Shown here piece by piece: positions 18,675 to 26,768 of a DNA stretch of 64,000 nucleotides. The DNA is from Sphingomonas leidyi (lineage in GTDB: Bacteria > Pseudomonadota > Alphaproteobacteria > Sphingomonadales > Sphingomonadaceae). A program made the position numbers and the translations under genes. The DNA lies in the NCBI RefSeq assembly GCF_011761945.1, contig NZ_JAASQV010000005.1, forward strand, positions 1 through 64,000, read 5' to 3'. The notes under the pieces were generated by a model, which saw only the letters and a list, made by a program, of their open reading frames with translations, was not told where the DNA came from and made no database searches. Each line of letters begins with the position of its first letter. The stretch's first letter is position 1.

Positions 18675-18710
18675 AAAGGGGCCGCCGGGGGAAGCTCCGG
18701 CGGCCCCTTT
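18675..18710 (+). terminator. Rho-independent-type terminator after pal
   Basis: A perfect 14-bp stem AAAGGGGCCGCCGG (18675-18688) and CCGGCGGCCCCTTT (18697-18710) with an 8-base loop, ending in TTT, lies 17 bases after the pal stop. Its symmetry lets it also serve the convergent hydrolase gene ending at 18722. Confidence 0.85.
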
Positions 18711-18721
18711 CGTGCCTGGCG

Positions 18722-20089
18722 CTAGTTCACCCGTTCCAGCGCCAATGCCGGGCCCTCGCCCTTGGCGAAATAATCGAGCCGGATCACCTTGCCGGCCGCG
18801 TCGCGGACCGGAGTGAAATAGCTGATCTCGTCGGGCACGAAGCGGATGTCGCCCCGCGCGTCGAGCATGAGGGGGATCGCCGGGCGTCCCTCGCGTACGA
18901 GGGTGAGGCGGCCTCCCGCGAACGCCAGGGTGCGCGACGTCGCCGGATCGCTGCCATAGGTCCCGGCCAGCGCGGCCGCCTCCGGCGGCAGGGCCCGCCC
19001 GGCGCCCGGCAGCGGATAGGGCTTGCCCAGGGCGATCGCCGCCATGCGCCGGGCGAGCGTCTGCGCATCGAACGTGTCGTTGTTCGCGAGTACCACGATC
19101 ACCGTGTCCGACACGGGCAGATAGAGCAGCGCGGATGCGAAGCCGTCGATCTGGCCGGTGTGCCCGATCGCCGTCTGCCCGCGGATCTGCCAGATATAGA
19201 GGCCGAGCCCGTAGCGCTGTTGCAGCGGCACGCCGGCAAGCGCGGGCTGTGCCATCTGGGCGAAGCCGGCCGCGCTCACCACCCAGCCATGCGCCAGTGC
19301 CCGCATCCAGCGCATCAGGTCCGCTGCCGAGGATCGCAGCGATCCCGCGGTCTTGGGGAGCGACATGTTGAAGGCGGCGGCGTTGCGGAGCTGCCCCTCG
19401 GCCAGCGTGTATCCCGCGACGCGCCGCGCCACGATCGCGTCCCGGCGGTCATAGGCGGTGTCGGCGAGCCCGAGCGGCACGAACAGGCGCGTGCGCATCG
19501 CCTCGTCCCAGGACTGGCCGGTCACTTTCTCGATCACGGCGCCGAGCAGCATATAGCCCGAGTTGGAATAGCGCTGCTCGCTGCCCGGAGCGGAGCGCAG
19601 CGGACGCGCCGCGATCCGCGCGACCTGTTGCGCCAGCGGGACTTCGCCCGGGCCGAAGGGCGGCTGGGGCGTGGCGTCATTCTCTGCGATCCCGGCAGTA
19701 TGGCTGAGCAACTGGCGCAGCGTGATGCGCGGATCGAGCGGCAGCTCGGGCAGGTAGCGCGCCGCCGGCGCATCGAGCGCCACTTCGCCACGCTCGGCCA
19801 TCTGCACGATCAGCGCGGCGGTGAAGCTCTTGGTGATCGAGGCGATCCGGAAGATCTGGTCCGGTGCCATCGGCATGCCGAGCTCGGCCTCCGCCATGCC
19901 GCGCGCGCGCCGATAGAGGATCGTGTCGCCGCGCGCGATCAGCACGGTGGCGCCGGAGCCCTTGGGAGAGACGGTGGCGGCCAGCGCCGCATCCGCTTCG
20001 TGCGGGATCGCCGCGGTGGCGGGCTGCGCCAGGGCCGGTGCGGCGGGCAGCAGCAGGACCACGCAAAGGGCGGGCAGGAGCAGTCGCAT
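18722..20089 (-). CDS. Beta-lactamase-fold serine hydrolase
   Basis: A 455-residue exported S12/class C-type serine hydrolase. Signal peptide about 1-22 (MRLLLPALCVVLLLPAAPALAQ). Motifs: SITK (SxxK, about 86-89), YSNSGY (YxN, about 171-176) and HTG (about 291-293) in place of KTG. A short C-terminal domain follows about residue 355. It is a paralogue-like companion of the 6531-8207 hydrolase but has no extra large C-terminal domain and no BlaI-type operator. It is convergent with pal and divergent from the SPFH operon, sharing the 131-base region 20090-20220. Confidence 0.87.
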   Translation of the reverse strand: MRLLLPALCVVLLLPAAPALAQPATAAIPHEADAALAATVSPKGSGATVLIARGDTILYRRARGMAEAELGMPMAPDQIFRIASITKSFTAALIVQMAERGEVALDAPAARYLPELPLDPRITLRQLLSHTAGIAENDATPQPPFGPGEVPLAQQVARIAARPLRSAPGSEQRYSNSGYMLLGAVIEKVTGQSWDEAMRTRLFVPLGLADTAYDRRDAIVARRVAGYTLAEGQLRNAAAFNMSLPKTAGSLRSSAADLMRWMRALAHGWVVSAAGFAQMAQPALAGVPLQQRYGLGLYIWQIRGQTAIGHTGQIDGFASALLYLPVSDTVIVVLANNDTFDAQTLARRMAAIALGKPYPLPGAGRALPPEAAALAGTYGSDPATSRTLAFAGGRLTLVREGRPAIPLMLDARGDIRFVPDEISYFTPVRDAAGKVIRLDYFAKGEGPALALERVN

Positions 20090-20165
20090 CGATTTCCCCC
20101 GATCGAGATCGGCGGATCGTCGCGTCGCCCGGATGAGCCCTGCCTGAACGGCGCGCGATTCCGTC

Positions 20166-20201
20166 TTGCGACGCGCTCCGAAACGATATAAATAAGATAT
20201 C
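20166..20201 (+). promoter_or_regulatory. Putative promoter with overlapping GATAT palindrome
   Basis: TTGCGA (20166-20171) and TATAAA (20187-20192), 15 bases apart, could be -35 and -10 boxes for the SPFH operon. The dyad GATAT (20185-20189) / ATATC (20197-20201), with a GATATC palindrome at its right end, overlaps the -10. This AT-rich patch stands out against the GC-rich surroundings. The ribbon-helix-helix protein encoded in the same operon is an obvious candidate ligand, but that is inference. Confidence 0.4.
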
Positions 20202-20220
20202 ATAATTTCGGGAGGTAATG

Positions 20221-21126
20221 ATGACCGACGTTCGTAGCGCCGCTCCGGCACTGCGCCAGAGCAGCGAGAAGACCGCAATCACCATGAGCGGCTATGGCAT
20301 GCTTCTCGTGCTGCTCGTCGCGCTTGCCGCCACGGTGGGGGCGCTCACCCAGATCGACCGGATGGTGGACTGGATCGTGATTTCCTGGCTGCTGGTCTCG
20401 ATCCTGGTCGAGCTGTTCGTGCTCTGCGGCTTCTACCTGCTCCAGCCCAACCAGGCGGCGGTGATCACGCTGTTCGGCGACTATCGGGGCACGGACCGCA
20501 CCACGGGCCTGCGCTGGACCTGGCCCTGGATGAGCAAGAAGAAGGTTTCGGTGCGCGCCAACAACATCATTTCGGAGCGCATCAAGGTGAACGACCTGCG
20601 CGGCAATCCGATCGAAATGGCGGCGCAGGTGGTGTGGCGGGTGACCGACACCGCGCAGGCGCTGTTCGACGTGGACGACTACAAGGCGTTCGTGAACGTC
20701 CAGATCGAGGCGGCGGTGCGCACGATCGGCTCGCGCTATCCCTATGACGATTTCGAGCATCAGGAAGTCACGCTGCGCGGCAATCACGACCAGGTCGGTT
20801 CGGAGCTGCGCGAGGAACTGATCGCCCGCCTGCGCGTCGCCGGCATCACCGTCGACGAATGCGGATTCACGCACCTGGCCTATGCGCAGGAGATTGCCGG
20901 CGCGATGCTCCGCCGCCAGCAGGCGCAGGCGGTGGTCGCCGCTCGCCAGACCTTGGTCGAGGGCGCGGTGGGCATGGTCGAGATGGCGCTCGCCCAGCTT
21001 TCCGCCAAGCAGGTGGTCGATCTCGACGACGAGCGCCGCGCGGCGATGGTCTCGAACCTGATGGTGGTGCTGTGCGGCGAGCGCGATACCCAGCCGGTGG
21101 TCAACACGGGCTCGCTCTATCAGTGA
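20221..21126 (+). CDS. SPFH/Band 7 domain membrane protein
   Basis: A 301-residue stomatin/prohibitin/flotillin-like protein. Two N-terminal transmembrane segments (about 20-38 and 47-74) are followed by the SPFH domain with its start LQPNQAAVITLFGDYRGT, the core VRANNIISERIKVNDLRGNP and helical YPYDDFEHQEVTLRGN. The C-terminal region has an Ala/Gln-rich helix (MLRRQQAQAVVAARQ). SPFH proteins form membrane-bound rings or scaffolds. Start 20221 has GGAGG 5 bases upstream; the ATG at 20218 is too close. It heads an operon of five tightly spaced or overlapping genes and lacks the NfeD partner usual for flotillin-like proteins. Confidence 0.9.
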   Translation: MTDVRSAAPALRQSSEKTAITMSGYGMLLVLLVALAATVGALTQIDRMVDWIVISWLLVSILVELFVLCGFYLLQPNQAAVITLFGDYRGTDRTTGLRWTWPWMSKKKVSVRANNIISERIKVNDLRGNPIEMAAQVVWRVTDTAQALFDVDDYKAFVNVQIEAAVRTIGSRYPYDDFEHQEVTLRGNHDQVGSELREELIARLRVAGITVDECGFTHLAYAQEIAGAMLRRQQAQAVVAARQTLVEGAVGMVEMALAQLSAKQVVDLDDERRAAMVSNLMVVLCGERDTQPVVNTGSLYQ

Positions 21127-21143
21127 TGCGCGAGGCGTAACCC

Positions 21144-21359
21144 GTGTCCCAGCCGCCGCTAAAGAAAGCCTTTCCCTTGCGTCTCGATCCTGCCCTGCAC
21201 GCGGCGATCGAGCGCTCGGCGGCGAGCGACCTGAGGAGCGTCAACGCCCAGGTCGAATGCCTGTTGCGCGAGGCGCTGGCGCGGCGCGGCGTGAAGCTGG
21301 CGGAGCCGGTGCGGCCCAAGCGCGGGCGCCCGCCCAAGGTGCAGGAAGGCGGGGAATGA
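21144..21359 (+). CDS. Arc-type ribbon-helix-helix protein with AT-hook-like tail
   Basis: A 71-residue basic protein starting at GTG 21144. Residues 7-48 match an Arc/MetJ ribbon-helix-helix: strand FPLRLDPAL, then helices SAASDLRSVNAQVECLLREAL. The tail PKRGRPPK (about 59-66) contains the RGRP core of an AT-hook, which binds the minor groove of AT-rich DNA. It probably regulates its own operon, whose only AT-rich stretch is the palindrome upstream of the SPFH gene. It is 17 bases after the SPFH gene and overlaps the next gene by ATGA. It is also similar in type to antitoxins of the HicB/Arc class. Confidence 0.82.
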   Translation: MSQPPLKKAFPLRLDPALHAAIERSAASDLRSVNAQVECLLREALARRGVKLAEPVRPKRGRPPKVQEGGE

Positions 21360-21586
21360 CGAGTCCGTCTCGCCGGCCAATGCCGGTGGGTCCCGGCACC
21401 TGGCCGGCATGGACCCTTGCGGGAACGGACAGGTTGGGGCGCGCCCGGCGCGCGGTTCGCGTCGAAGACTGGAGGAGAAAGCAGATGTTCCTTGCCATGC
21501 ATGTCCGCCGCGCGCGGCTGCCCTTCGTCCTTGCGATCCCCGGGGCGGGGCTGCTCGCCGGCATCGCGGTGGTGCTGTTCCAATGA
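21356..21586 (+). CDS. Small membrane-anchored hypothetical protein
   Basis: A 76-residue product that begins in the stop of the RHH gene (ATGA) and ends in another ATGA overlap with the next gene. The first 55 residues are Arg/Pro-rich (RAVRVEDWRRKQ). The last 20 form one hydrophobic helix, FVLAIPGAGLLAGIAVVLFQ. No family recognised. Overlaps on both sides are the main support for it being real; the low-complexity N-terminal half is a caution, and translation may start at an internal ATG (MFLAMHVRR). Confidence 0.5.
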   Translation: MTSPSRRPMPVGPGTWPAWTLAGTDRLGRARRAVRVEDWRRKQMFLAMHVRRARLPFVLAIPGAGLLAGIAVVLFQ

Positions 21587-21855
21587 TGGGCAGGCTTTTC
21601 CGCGACGCGGCGCAGGTCCGCCCGGGCTATTGGTTCCGGCCCAAGCGCTTCGGCTTCGGCGCGAAGCCGGTCACCTGGCAGGGCTGGGCGGCGACCCTGC
21701 TCTTCGGCGCGGCCATCGGGCTGATCGTCAATTTCGCCATGCACCGGGACCGGTTGTGGCTGGTGCTGCTGGTGCCGCTGATCGCCGCCTTCCTCTGGCT
21801 CATTGCCGTCAAGACCGACGGCGAGTGGCGCTTCCGCTGGGGCGGTGACGCGTGA
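21583..21855 (+). CDS. Small two-helix membrane protein
   Basis: A 90-residue protein (MMGRLFRDAAQVRPGYWFRP...) with two hydrophobic segments at about 33-53 (QGWAATLLFGAAIGLIVNFA) and 58-77 (LWLVLLVPLIAAFLWLIAVK) and a basic/aromatic C-terminus EWRFRWGGD. No family recognised. Start and stop both overlap neighbours by ATGA/GTGATG, so it is translationally coupled to the small protein before it and the hydrolase after it. Confidence 0.65.
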   Translation: MMGRLFRDAAQVRPGYWFRPKRFGFGAKPVTWQGWAATLLFGAAIGLIVNFAMHRDRLWLVLLVPLIAAFLWLIAVKTDGEWRFRWGGDA

Positions 21856-22817
21856 TGCGCCGGGCGATCCTGGCGTTCGCCGCATGCGCCGCGGTGCCCT
21901 CGGCGCTCGCGCAGGCGCTTCCCGCCGGCACCGAGGTGACTGCGCCTGGGCCGCTGGGGAACCTCGCCGGCACGCTGCTCGATCCCGATCCCGGCGCCCC
22001 GCTGGTGCTGCTGGTCCCGGGTTCCGGCCCCACCGATCGAGACGGCAACAACCGCTACGGCGTGGCCGGCGGCCCCTATCGCCAGCTTGCCGAAGCGCTG
22101 GCGCGGCGCGGCGTCGCCACGCTGCGGATCGACAAGCGCGGCATGTTCGGCAGTGCCGGCGCGGTCGCCGATGCCAATCGCGTGACGATCACCGACTATG
22201 CTGCGGATGTCCGCGCCTGGGTCGATGCCGCGCGCAAGCGCACCGGCCGCGCCTGTATCTGGCTGCTCGGGCATAGCGAGGGCGGACTGGTGGTCCTGGC
22301 CGCCGCCCAGCGGCCCGCGGGGATTTGCGGCGTGGTGCTGGTCAGCGCCGCGGGCCGGCCCCTCGGCACGATCATGCGCGAGCAGTTCCGGGCCAATCCG
22401 GCAAATGCGCCGTTGCTTGCGCCGCTGCTTGCGCTGGTCGACACGCTCGAGGCCGGCAAGCATGCGGATACCGCTGCGATGCCGGCGCCGCTCCCCTCGC
22501 TCTTCCCGGATGCGGTGCAGGATTTCCTGATCGACGAGTTCCGCCATGATCCGGCCCGTCTCGCCGCGCGCCTCGCGCCGCCGCTGCTCGTCACCCAGGG
22601 CGATCGCGATGTCCAGATCGGCGTTGCCGATGCGCAGGCCCTTGCCGGCGCCAGGCCTGGCGCGAAGCTGGTGATCGTGCCGGGCATGACGCATGTTCTG
22701 CGCATGGCGGCCGGCGAGGGCCGCGCGGCGAGCACCGCCACCTATTCGGATGGCGCGCTCCCCGTGGCCCCGGCGCTGGCCGAAGCCATTGCCGGGTTCG
22801 TGACCGCGAAGCGCTAG
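21855..22817 (+). CDS. Exported alpha/beta hydrolase
   Basis: A 320-residue alpha/beta-hydrolase. Signal peptide MRRAILAFAACAAVPSALAQ. Oxyanion-side motif VLLVPGSGPTDRDGNNR (about 48-64), nucleophile elbow GHSEGG (about 138-143), the acid near DRDVQIG and His in GMTHVLR (about 279-285). This set is typical of S9/dienelactone-like hydrolases annotated as alpha/beta fold or S33-like peptidases. It is the last gene of the SPFH operon, starting in the stop of the two-helix protein, and its TAG overlaps the stop of the S1/P1 nuclease on the other strand. The function in this operon is unknown; lipid or cell-wall ester hydrolysis near an SPFH platform is a guess. Confidence 0.87.
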   Translation: MRRAILAFAACAAVPSALAQALPAGTEVTAPGPLGNLAGTLLDPDPGAPLVLLVPGSGPTDRDGNNRYGVAGGPYRQLAEALARRGVATLRIDKRGMFGSAGAVADANRVTITDYAADVRAWVDAARKRTGRACIWLLGHSEGGLVVLAAAQRPAGICGVVLVSAAGRPLGTIMREQFRANPANAPLLAPLLALVDTLEAGKHADTAAMPAPLPSLFPDAVQDFLIDEFRHDPARLAARLAPPLLVTQGDRDVQIGVADAQALAGARPGAKLVIVPGMTHVLRMAAGEGRAASTATYSDGALPVAPALAEAIAGFVTAKR

Positions 22818-23650
22818 GCCAGCGCCGCGTCGAGCAGCCGGGCCAGGCGCAGGCCGCCCTTGATCACCTGGGTCCGGGCCTCGGGCACCCACTTCTCGAT
22901 CATCGCCTCGCTGATCGCGACGCGGCCGGTGATCGGCTTGCAGGCGTCGCCGCCGTTGAGATCGGCATAGACGGTCCTGGCCAGTTCCCAGCTGTCCTTG
23001 CCCCAGTCCTGGACGGTGCCGCCGCCCAGCGCGGCGCGGTCCTTGCGGCTATAGGTGCGTACGATGTCGGGGCCCGAGGTGATCGCGCGCTCGGCGAGCA
23101 GCCCGTCCCACACCGAATGGAGGTTCAGCCGGTCGGTGGTGTAGATGCCGTAGCTCACCATCGCCTTGTTGCCGCCGGCGTCATGGTCGTGCTCGGCGCC
23201 GTGGAGCGGCTGGCCGATATCGCCGACGAAATGGACGAGGAAGAGCAGCGCCTTCACGCGCTCGACCTGCGGCGCCTTGCGGTCCTTGAGGATCTTCACG
23301 TCGCGCTCGATCTGGGCGGAGACGCAATTGCCGTCCTTGCACTCGGCGGTCACGTCGAACGGCTTGCAGACGTCCGCGTCCTGATAATGCCAGACGGACG
23401 CGTAGCGCCAGTCGCTGCCCAGCTTCTTGATGCAATCGGCCCAGACCGAGGCTTCCTCGATATTGGTCGCCGGGCAGCCCTCGGTCTTGAGCAGGTCGGT
23501 GTGGCGGAGCAACTGGCCGATCTTCGCGCGGGTGGCCGGAGTCACGTTGCGCCAGGCGATCGCGGCGACGGTCTGATGGCCATATTCCCAATAGGCATTG
23601 GCGGGCGCGGCGAATCCGAGCAGGGCCGCGAGGACGAGAAGAAGGCGCAT
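22814..23650 (-). CDS. S1/P1-family nuclease
   Basis: A 278-residue secreted zinc-dependent nuclease of the S1/P1 class (single-stranded DNA/RNA, 3'-nucleotidase). The signal peptide ends at ANA, so the mature N-terminus begins YWEYGHQTVAAIAW, close to the Trp1 that helps bind zinc in this family. Further zinc ligands lie in WHYQDAD (about 130) and HFVGDIGQPLHGAEHDHD (about 166-183), plus GGNK. The gene begins in the stop of the acyltransferase gene (TGATG), so the two form one transcript. Confidence 0.9.
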   Translation of the reverse strand: MRLLLVLAALLGFAAPANAYWEYGHQTVAAIAWRNVTPATRAKIGQLLRHTDLLKTEGCPATNIEEASVWADCIKKLGSDWRYASVWHYQDADVCKPFDVTAECKDGNCVSAQIERDVKILKDRKAPQVERVKALLFLVHFVGDIGQPLHGAEHDHDAGGNKAMVSYGIYTTDRLNLHSVWDGLLAERAITSGPDIVRTYSRKDRAALGGGTVQDWGKDSWELARTVYADLNGGDACKPITGRVAISEAMIEKWVPEARTQVIKGGLRLARLLDAALA

Positions 23651-24813
23651 CAGGCAACTCCGCTGGCAGATGCCGCTTCCCTAGCAGAACGGGCGGGCTT
23701 GGCCAGCCGGAGGCGCAGCCCGATCAGCGGCCGCAGCCAGGCGATGCGCCGGCCGATCAGATAGGCGGCCGCGCAAGTGGCGCCGGTGCCGCCGAGCAGC
23801 AGCGCGAACTCCGCCGGCGCGCTCAACCCCAGGGGCAGCGAATACCAGGCGATCAGCACGATCGCGGGATGGTGGACGATGTAGAAGGGGAACACCGCCT
23901 CGGCGAGCGGCTTGCGCAGCCGGTGGTCGTGGTTCCAGCGGGTCTCGGCGATGTGGAACAGCGCGAGGATCATGCCCCAGGCCATGGCGGTGCGCGCGGC
24001 CCGGTCGAGCGCCATCACGTCGTGCGGCGGCACGCGCGTGCCCGGCCATAGCAGCTCGACGGTGACGATCACCGCGCCGGCCAGCGCCGCCATCGCGGCC
24101 GCCGGTTTCCAGCTGCGCGCCACTGCCGGCCACAGCCGCGGCGCCCCGGCCAGGGCGAAGCCGAACAGGAAGATCGGGACATATTGGGCATGGCCGCCCC
24201 AGTCGCGCAGCAATCCCTGGCGTTCGGGCGCGACGAACAGCAGGGCCAGCCGCGCCGCGGCAAGCGCCAGCACGGGCACCCAGAGCAGCCTGTGTCCCCG
24301 GGCGAGCCAGTCCGCCGCCGCGCCGATCGCGCGCATTGCCCGGTTGCCGCCCAGTGCCAGCACGCCGGCGAGCAGCAGCGTATAGGCGGCGAGATAGGCG
24401 ACGAACCACAGATGCTCCCAGCTCGGGAATTCGCGGCCCCAGAAGTCGCCCGCGCGCCAATAGTCGAGCGCCCAGAAATGGAGATAGCCATGCGGATAGC
24501 CATTCTCCATCACCCGCACCCACATCTCGAGCGGCACCAGCGCCACCATGCCGAAGGCGAGCGGCACCAGCAGCCGCACCGCGCGCGAACGGGCGAAGTC
24601 GCGCGTGCCGGCCGAGCGGTCGAACAGCTTGCGCGAGGCATAGCCCGAGACCGCGAAGAGCAGGGGCAGGCGCCAGGGCGTCAGCAGCGCCATGGGCGGG
24701 ATCAGCCACCCAAAGGCATAGTTGGTCTTGATCACCCAGTCCCAGGGCGAGAAGGCCATGGCGATGTGATAGAGGATCAGCAGCGCGAAGGCGGCGATGC
24801 GCAGCCAGTCCAT
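23650..24813 (-). CDS. Acyltransferase 3 / OpgC-like membrane protein
   Basis: A protein of about 387 residues with roughly ten hydrophobic segments, of the acyltransferase 3 family (O-acetylation or succinylation of envelope glycans). The N-terminal signature MDWLRIAAFALLILYHIAM contains the conserved Arg and catalytic-type His. The stretch immediately upstream (SQRHYG in frame) is also common in this family, so the real start may be a TTG near 24870; no clear ribosome site decides it. The glycan substrate is unknown. Its last base overlaps the start of the nuclease gene. Confidence 0.85.
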   Translation of the reverse strand: MDWLRIAAFALLILYHIAMAFSPWDWVIKTNYAFGWLIPPMALLTPWRLPLLFAVSGYASRKLFDRSAGTRDFARSRAVRLLVPLAFGMVALVPLEMWVRVMENGYPHGYLHFWALDYWRAGDFWGREFPSWEHLWFVAYLAAYTLLLAGVLALGGNRAMRAIGAAADWLARGHRLLWVPVLALAAARLALLFVAPERQGLLRDWGGHAQYVPIFLFGFALAGAPRLWPAVARSWKPAAAMAALAGAVIVTVELLWPGTRVPPHDVMALDRAARTAMAWGMILALFHIAETRWNHDHRLRKPLAEAVFPFYIVHHPAIVLIAWYSLPLGLSAPAEFALLLGGTGATCAAAYLIGRRIAWLRPLIGLRLRLAKPARSAREAASASGVA

Positions 24814-24982
24814 GCCGTAATGGCGTTGGCTGGTGCGCGGCGCGGCAGCAAATTGTGGGTCGTGCTGCAACGCGCGAGAGCCTTGATCCGGGAAACGAGC
24901 CGGAGAAATAGCACCGCGCCTCTTAGCATCGCGTAAACCGCACCGGGTTGGCGCGGGCGCGGGCCGGGCGTATATGGCGCCC

Positions 24983-26107
24983 ATGTCCGTACGTCCCTGG
25001 CGCGATATCGTCCGGCGGCCCAGCCGTCAGATCATGATTGGCAACGTCCCCGTTGGCGGCGATGCGCCGGTGACGGTGCAGACGATGACCAACACCGCCA
25101 CCTCCGATGCCCGCGCGACCATCGACCAGATCCGCCGCTGCGAGGATGCCGGGGTCGACATCATCCGCGTCTCGTGCCCCGACGTCGAATCGACTGCGGC
25201 GCTGAAGCAGATCGTCCGCGCCGCGCGCGTGCCGATCGTCGCGGACATCCATTTCCACTACAAGCGCGCGCTCGAGGCCGCCGATGCCGGCGCCGCCTGC
25301 CTGCGCATCAACCCGGGCAATATCGGCAGCGCGGACCGCGTGAACGAAGTGGTCAACGCCGCCAAGGCCAATGGCTGCGCGATCCGCATCGGGGTAAATG
25401 CGGGCAGCCTCGAGAAGGACCTGCTCGAGAAATATGGCGAGCCCTGTCCCGAGGCGCTGGTCGAATCGGCGCTCGACCATATCAAGCTGCTCCAGGACCG
25501 CGACTTCCACGAATTCAAGGTCGCGGTGAAGGCGTCGGACGTGTTCCTCGCCGTCGCCGCCTATCAGCAGCTCGCCGATGCGGTGGATTGCCCGCTGCAC
25601 CTGGGCATCACCGAGGCGGGCGGCTTTGTCGGCGGCACGGTGAAGAGCGCGATCGGCATCGGCTCGCTGCTCTGGTTCGGCATCGGCGACACGATTCGGG
25701 TCAGCCTTTCGGCCGAGCCCGAGGAGGAAGTGCGCGTCGGCTTCGAGATTCTCAAGGCGCTGGGCATCCGCAACCGCGGCGTCCGCGTCGTTTCCTGCCC
25801 CAGCTGCGCACGCCAGGGCTTCGACGTGATCCGCACCGTTCAGGCGCTCGAGGACCGGCTCCAGCACATCCGCACGCCGCTGTCGCTCTCGGTGCTGGGC
25901 TGCGTGGTCAACGGCCCGGGCGAGGCGCGCGAGACCGATATCGGCCTGACCGGCGGCGGCAACGGCAAGCACATGGTCTATCTGTCGGGCATCACCGATC
26001 ACACGGTGAACGATGCCGACATGCTCGATCACATCGTCAAGCTGGTCGAGGCCAAGGCGGCGGAGATCGAGGCGGCAAACGGTGCCGCGGCGGTGGCGGC
26101 GGAATAG
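24983..26107 (+). CDS. ispG: 4-hydroxy-3-methylbut-2-en-1-yl diphosphate synthase
   Basis: A 374-residue IspG (GcpE), the penultimate enzyme of the MEP isoprenoid pathway, turning MEcPP into HMBPP with a 4Fe-4S cluster. The TIM barrel contains VQTMTNTATSD, VPIVADIHFHY and CLRINPGNIG. The cluster ligands are in VSCPSCARQGFD and VLGCVVNGPGEA. ATG at 24983 (MSVRPWRDI) matches the family N-terminus; an ATG three codons earlier is possible. The AbrB/PIN pair follows after 36 bases. Confidence 0.96.
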   Translation: MSVRPWRDIVRRPSRQIMIGNVPVGGDAPVTVQTMTNTATSDARATIDQIRRCEDAGVDIIRVSCPDVESTAALKQIVRAARVPIVADIHFHYKRALEAADAGAACLRINPGNIGSADRVNEVVNAAKANGCAIRIGVNAGSLEKDLLEKYGEPCPEALVESALDHIKLLQDRDFHEFKVAVKASDVFLAVAAYQQLADAVDCPLHLGITEAGGFVGGTVKSAIGIGSLLWFGIGDTIRVSLSAEPEEEVRVGFEILKALGIRNRGVRVVSCPSCARQGFDVIRTVQALEDRLQHIRTPLSLSVLGCVVNGPGEARETDIGLTGGGNGKHMVYLSGITDHTVNDADMLDHIVKLVEAKAAEIEAANGAAAVAAE

Positions 26108-26143
26108 GTCCCATGCTATGTGTCAGGTCCTGGAGGGCCTGAT

Positions 26144-26389
26144 ATGACCTATCACGCCAAGGTGATCGCCGGCGGCAAGATCGTCATCCCCGCGGAGCTG
26201 CGCCGCGAGCTTGGGATCAGGGATGGGGATGTGCTGGTGCTCGATCGCGCCGCCGATGGCTCGCTCGCGATCAGGACGCATATGCAGGTCATCCGGGACG
26301 GGCAGCAGAAGATCCGCGCGATGATCACGCATCCCGTCACGGTGGACGATTTCATTGCCGACAAGCGTGCGGAGGCCGAGCGCGAATAA
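26144..26389 (+). CDS. AbrB/MazE-type antitoxin
   Basis: An 81-residue swapped-hairpin AbrB-family protein. DNA-binding core KVIAGGKIVIPAELRRELGI (about 5-24) is followed by GDVLVLDRAADGSLAIRT, and the C-terminal half (RAMITHPVTVDDFIADKRAEAERE) would wrap the toxin. GGAGG lies 9 bases upstream of ATG 26144. The stop TAA shares its last base with the toxin ATG, the standard antitoxin-first coupling of VapBC-type modules, and the AbrB protein usually represses its own promoter. Confidence 0.9.
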   Translation: MTYHAKVIAGGKIVIPAELRRELGIRDGDVLVLDRAADGSLAIRTHMQVIRDGQQKIRAMITHPVTVDDFIADKRAEAERE

Positions 26390-26766
26390 TGTTCGTCCTC
26401 GATGCCTCGGTGCTTCTCGCCTTGCTGCTCGGGGAATCGGGCGCCCAGCAAGTGGCGGCGGTGGTTCGCGGGGCCGAGATGTCGATCGTCAATCTGTGCG
26501 AGGTGGTCACCAGGTTGTCGGAAGGGGGCGCCGATCCGGGCGCAGTATATGGAATCGCGATTTCCTACGGGGTTCGCGTTCAAGCCTTTCGGGAGGCGCA
26601 TGCGATAGAGGTTGCGAGATTGCGCCCGCTCACCAGGCATCTCGGCCTGTCGCTCGGCGATCGGACATGCCTGGCGCAAGGCAGATTCAGCGCATTGCCG
26701 ATCCTCACCGCGGACGCCCGGATGGCATCCGCCGATATCGGCCTCGACATCCGCATGATCCGCTGA
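26389..26766 (+). CDS. PIN-domain toxin (VapC-type)
   Basis: A 125-residue PIN-domain RNase. The four acids are in place: D5 (LDASVL), E38 (NLCEVV), D91 (LSLGDRTCLA) and D109 (LTADARM), so the active site looks intact. VapC toxins cut specific tRNAs or rRNA and are held inactive by their AbrB-type partner, here encoded directly upstream. The stretch around 26530-26640 looks less GC-rich than the neighbouring genes by eye, in keeping with acquisition by transfer. The target RNA cannot be predicted. Confidence 0.9.
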   Translation: MFVLDASVLLALLLGESGAQQVAAVVRGAEMSIVNLCEVVTRLSEGGADPGAVYGIAISYGVRVQAFREAHAIEVARLRPLTRHLGLSLGDRTCLAQGRFSALPILTADARMASADIGLDIRMIR

Positions 26767-26768
26767 CC

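Noticed and set aside
21356..21586. Rejecting the 76-residue protein as a shadow
   Set aside because: Its Arg-rich first half looked like a shadow, but overlapping start and stop on both sides and a clear C-terminal hydrophobic helix led me to keep it with low confidence.
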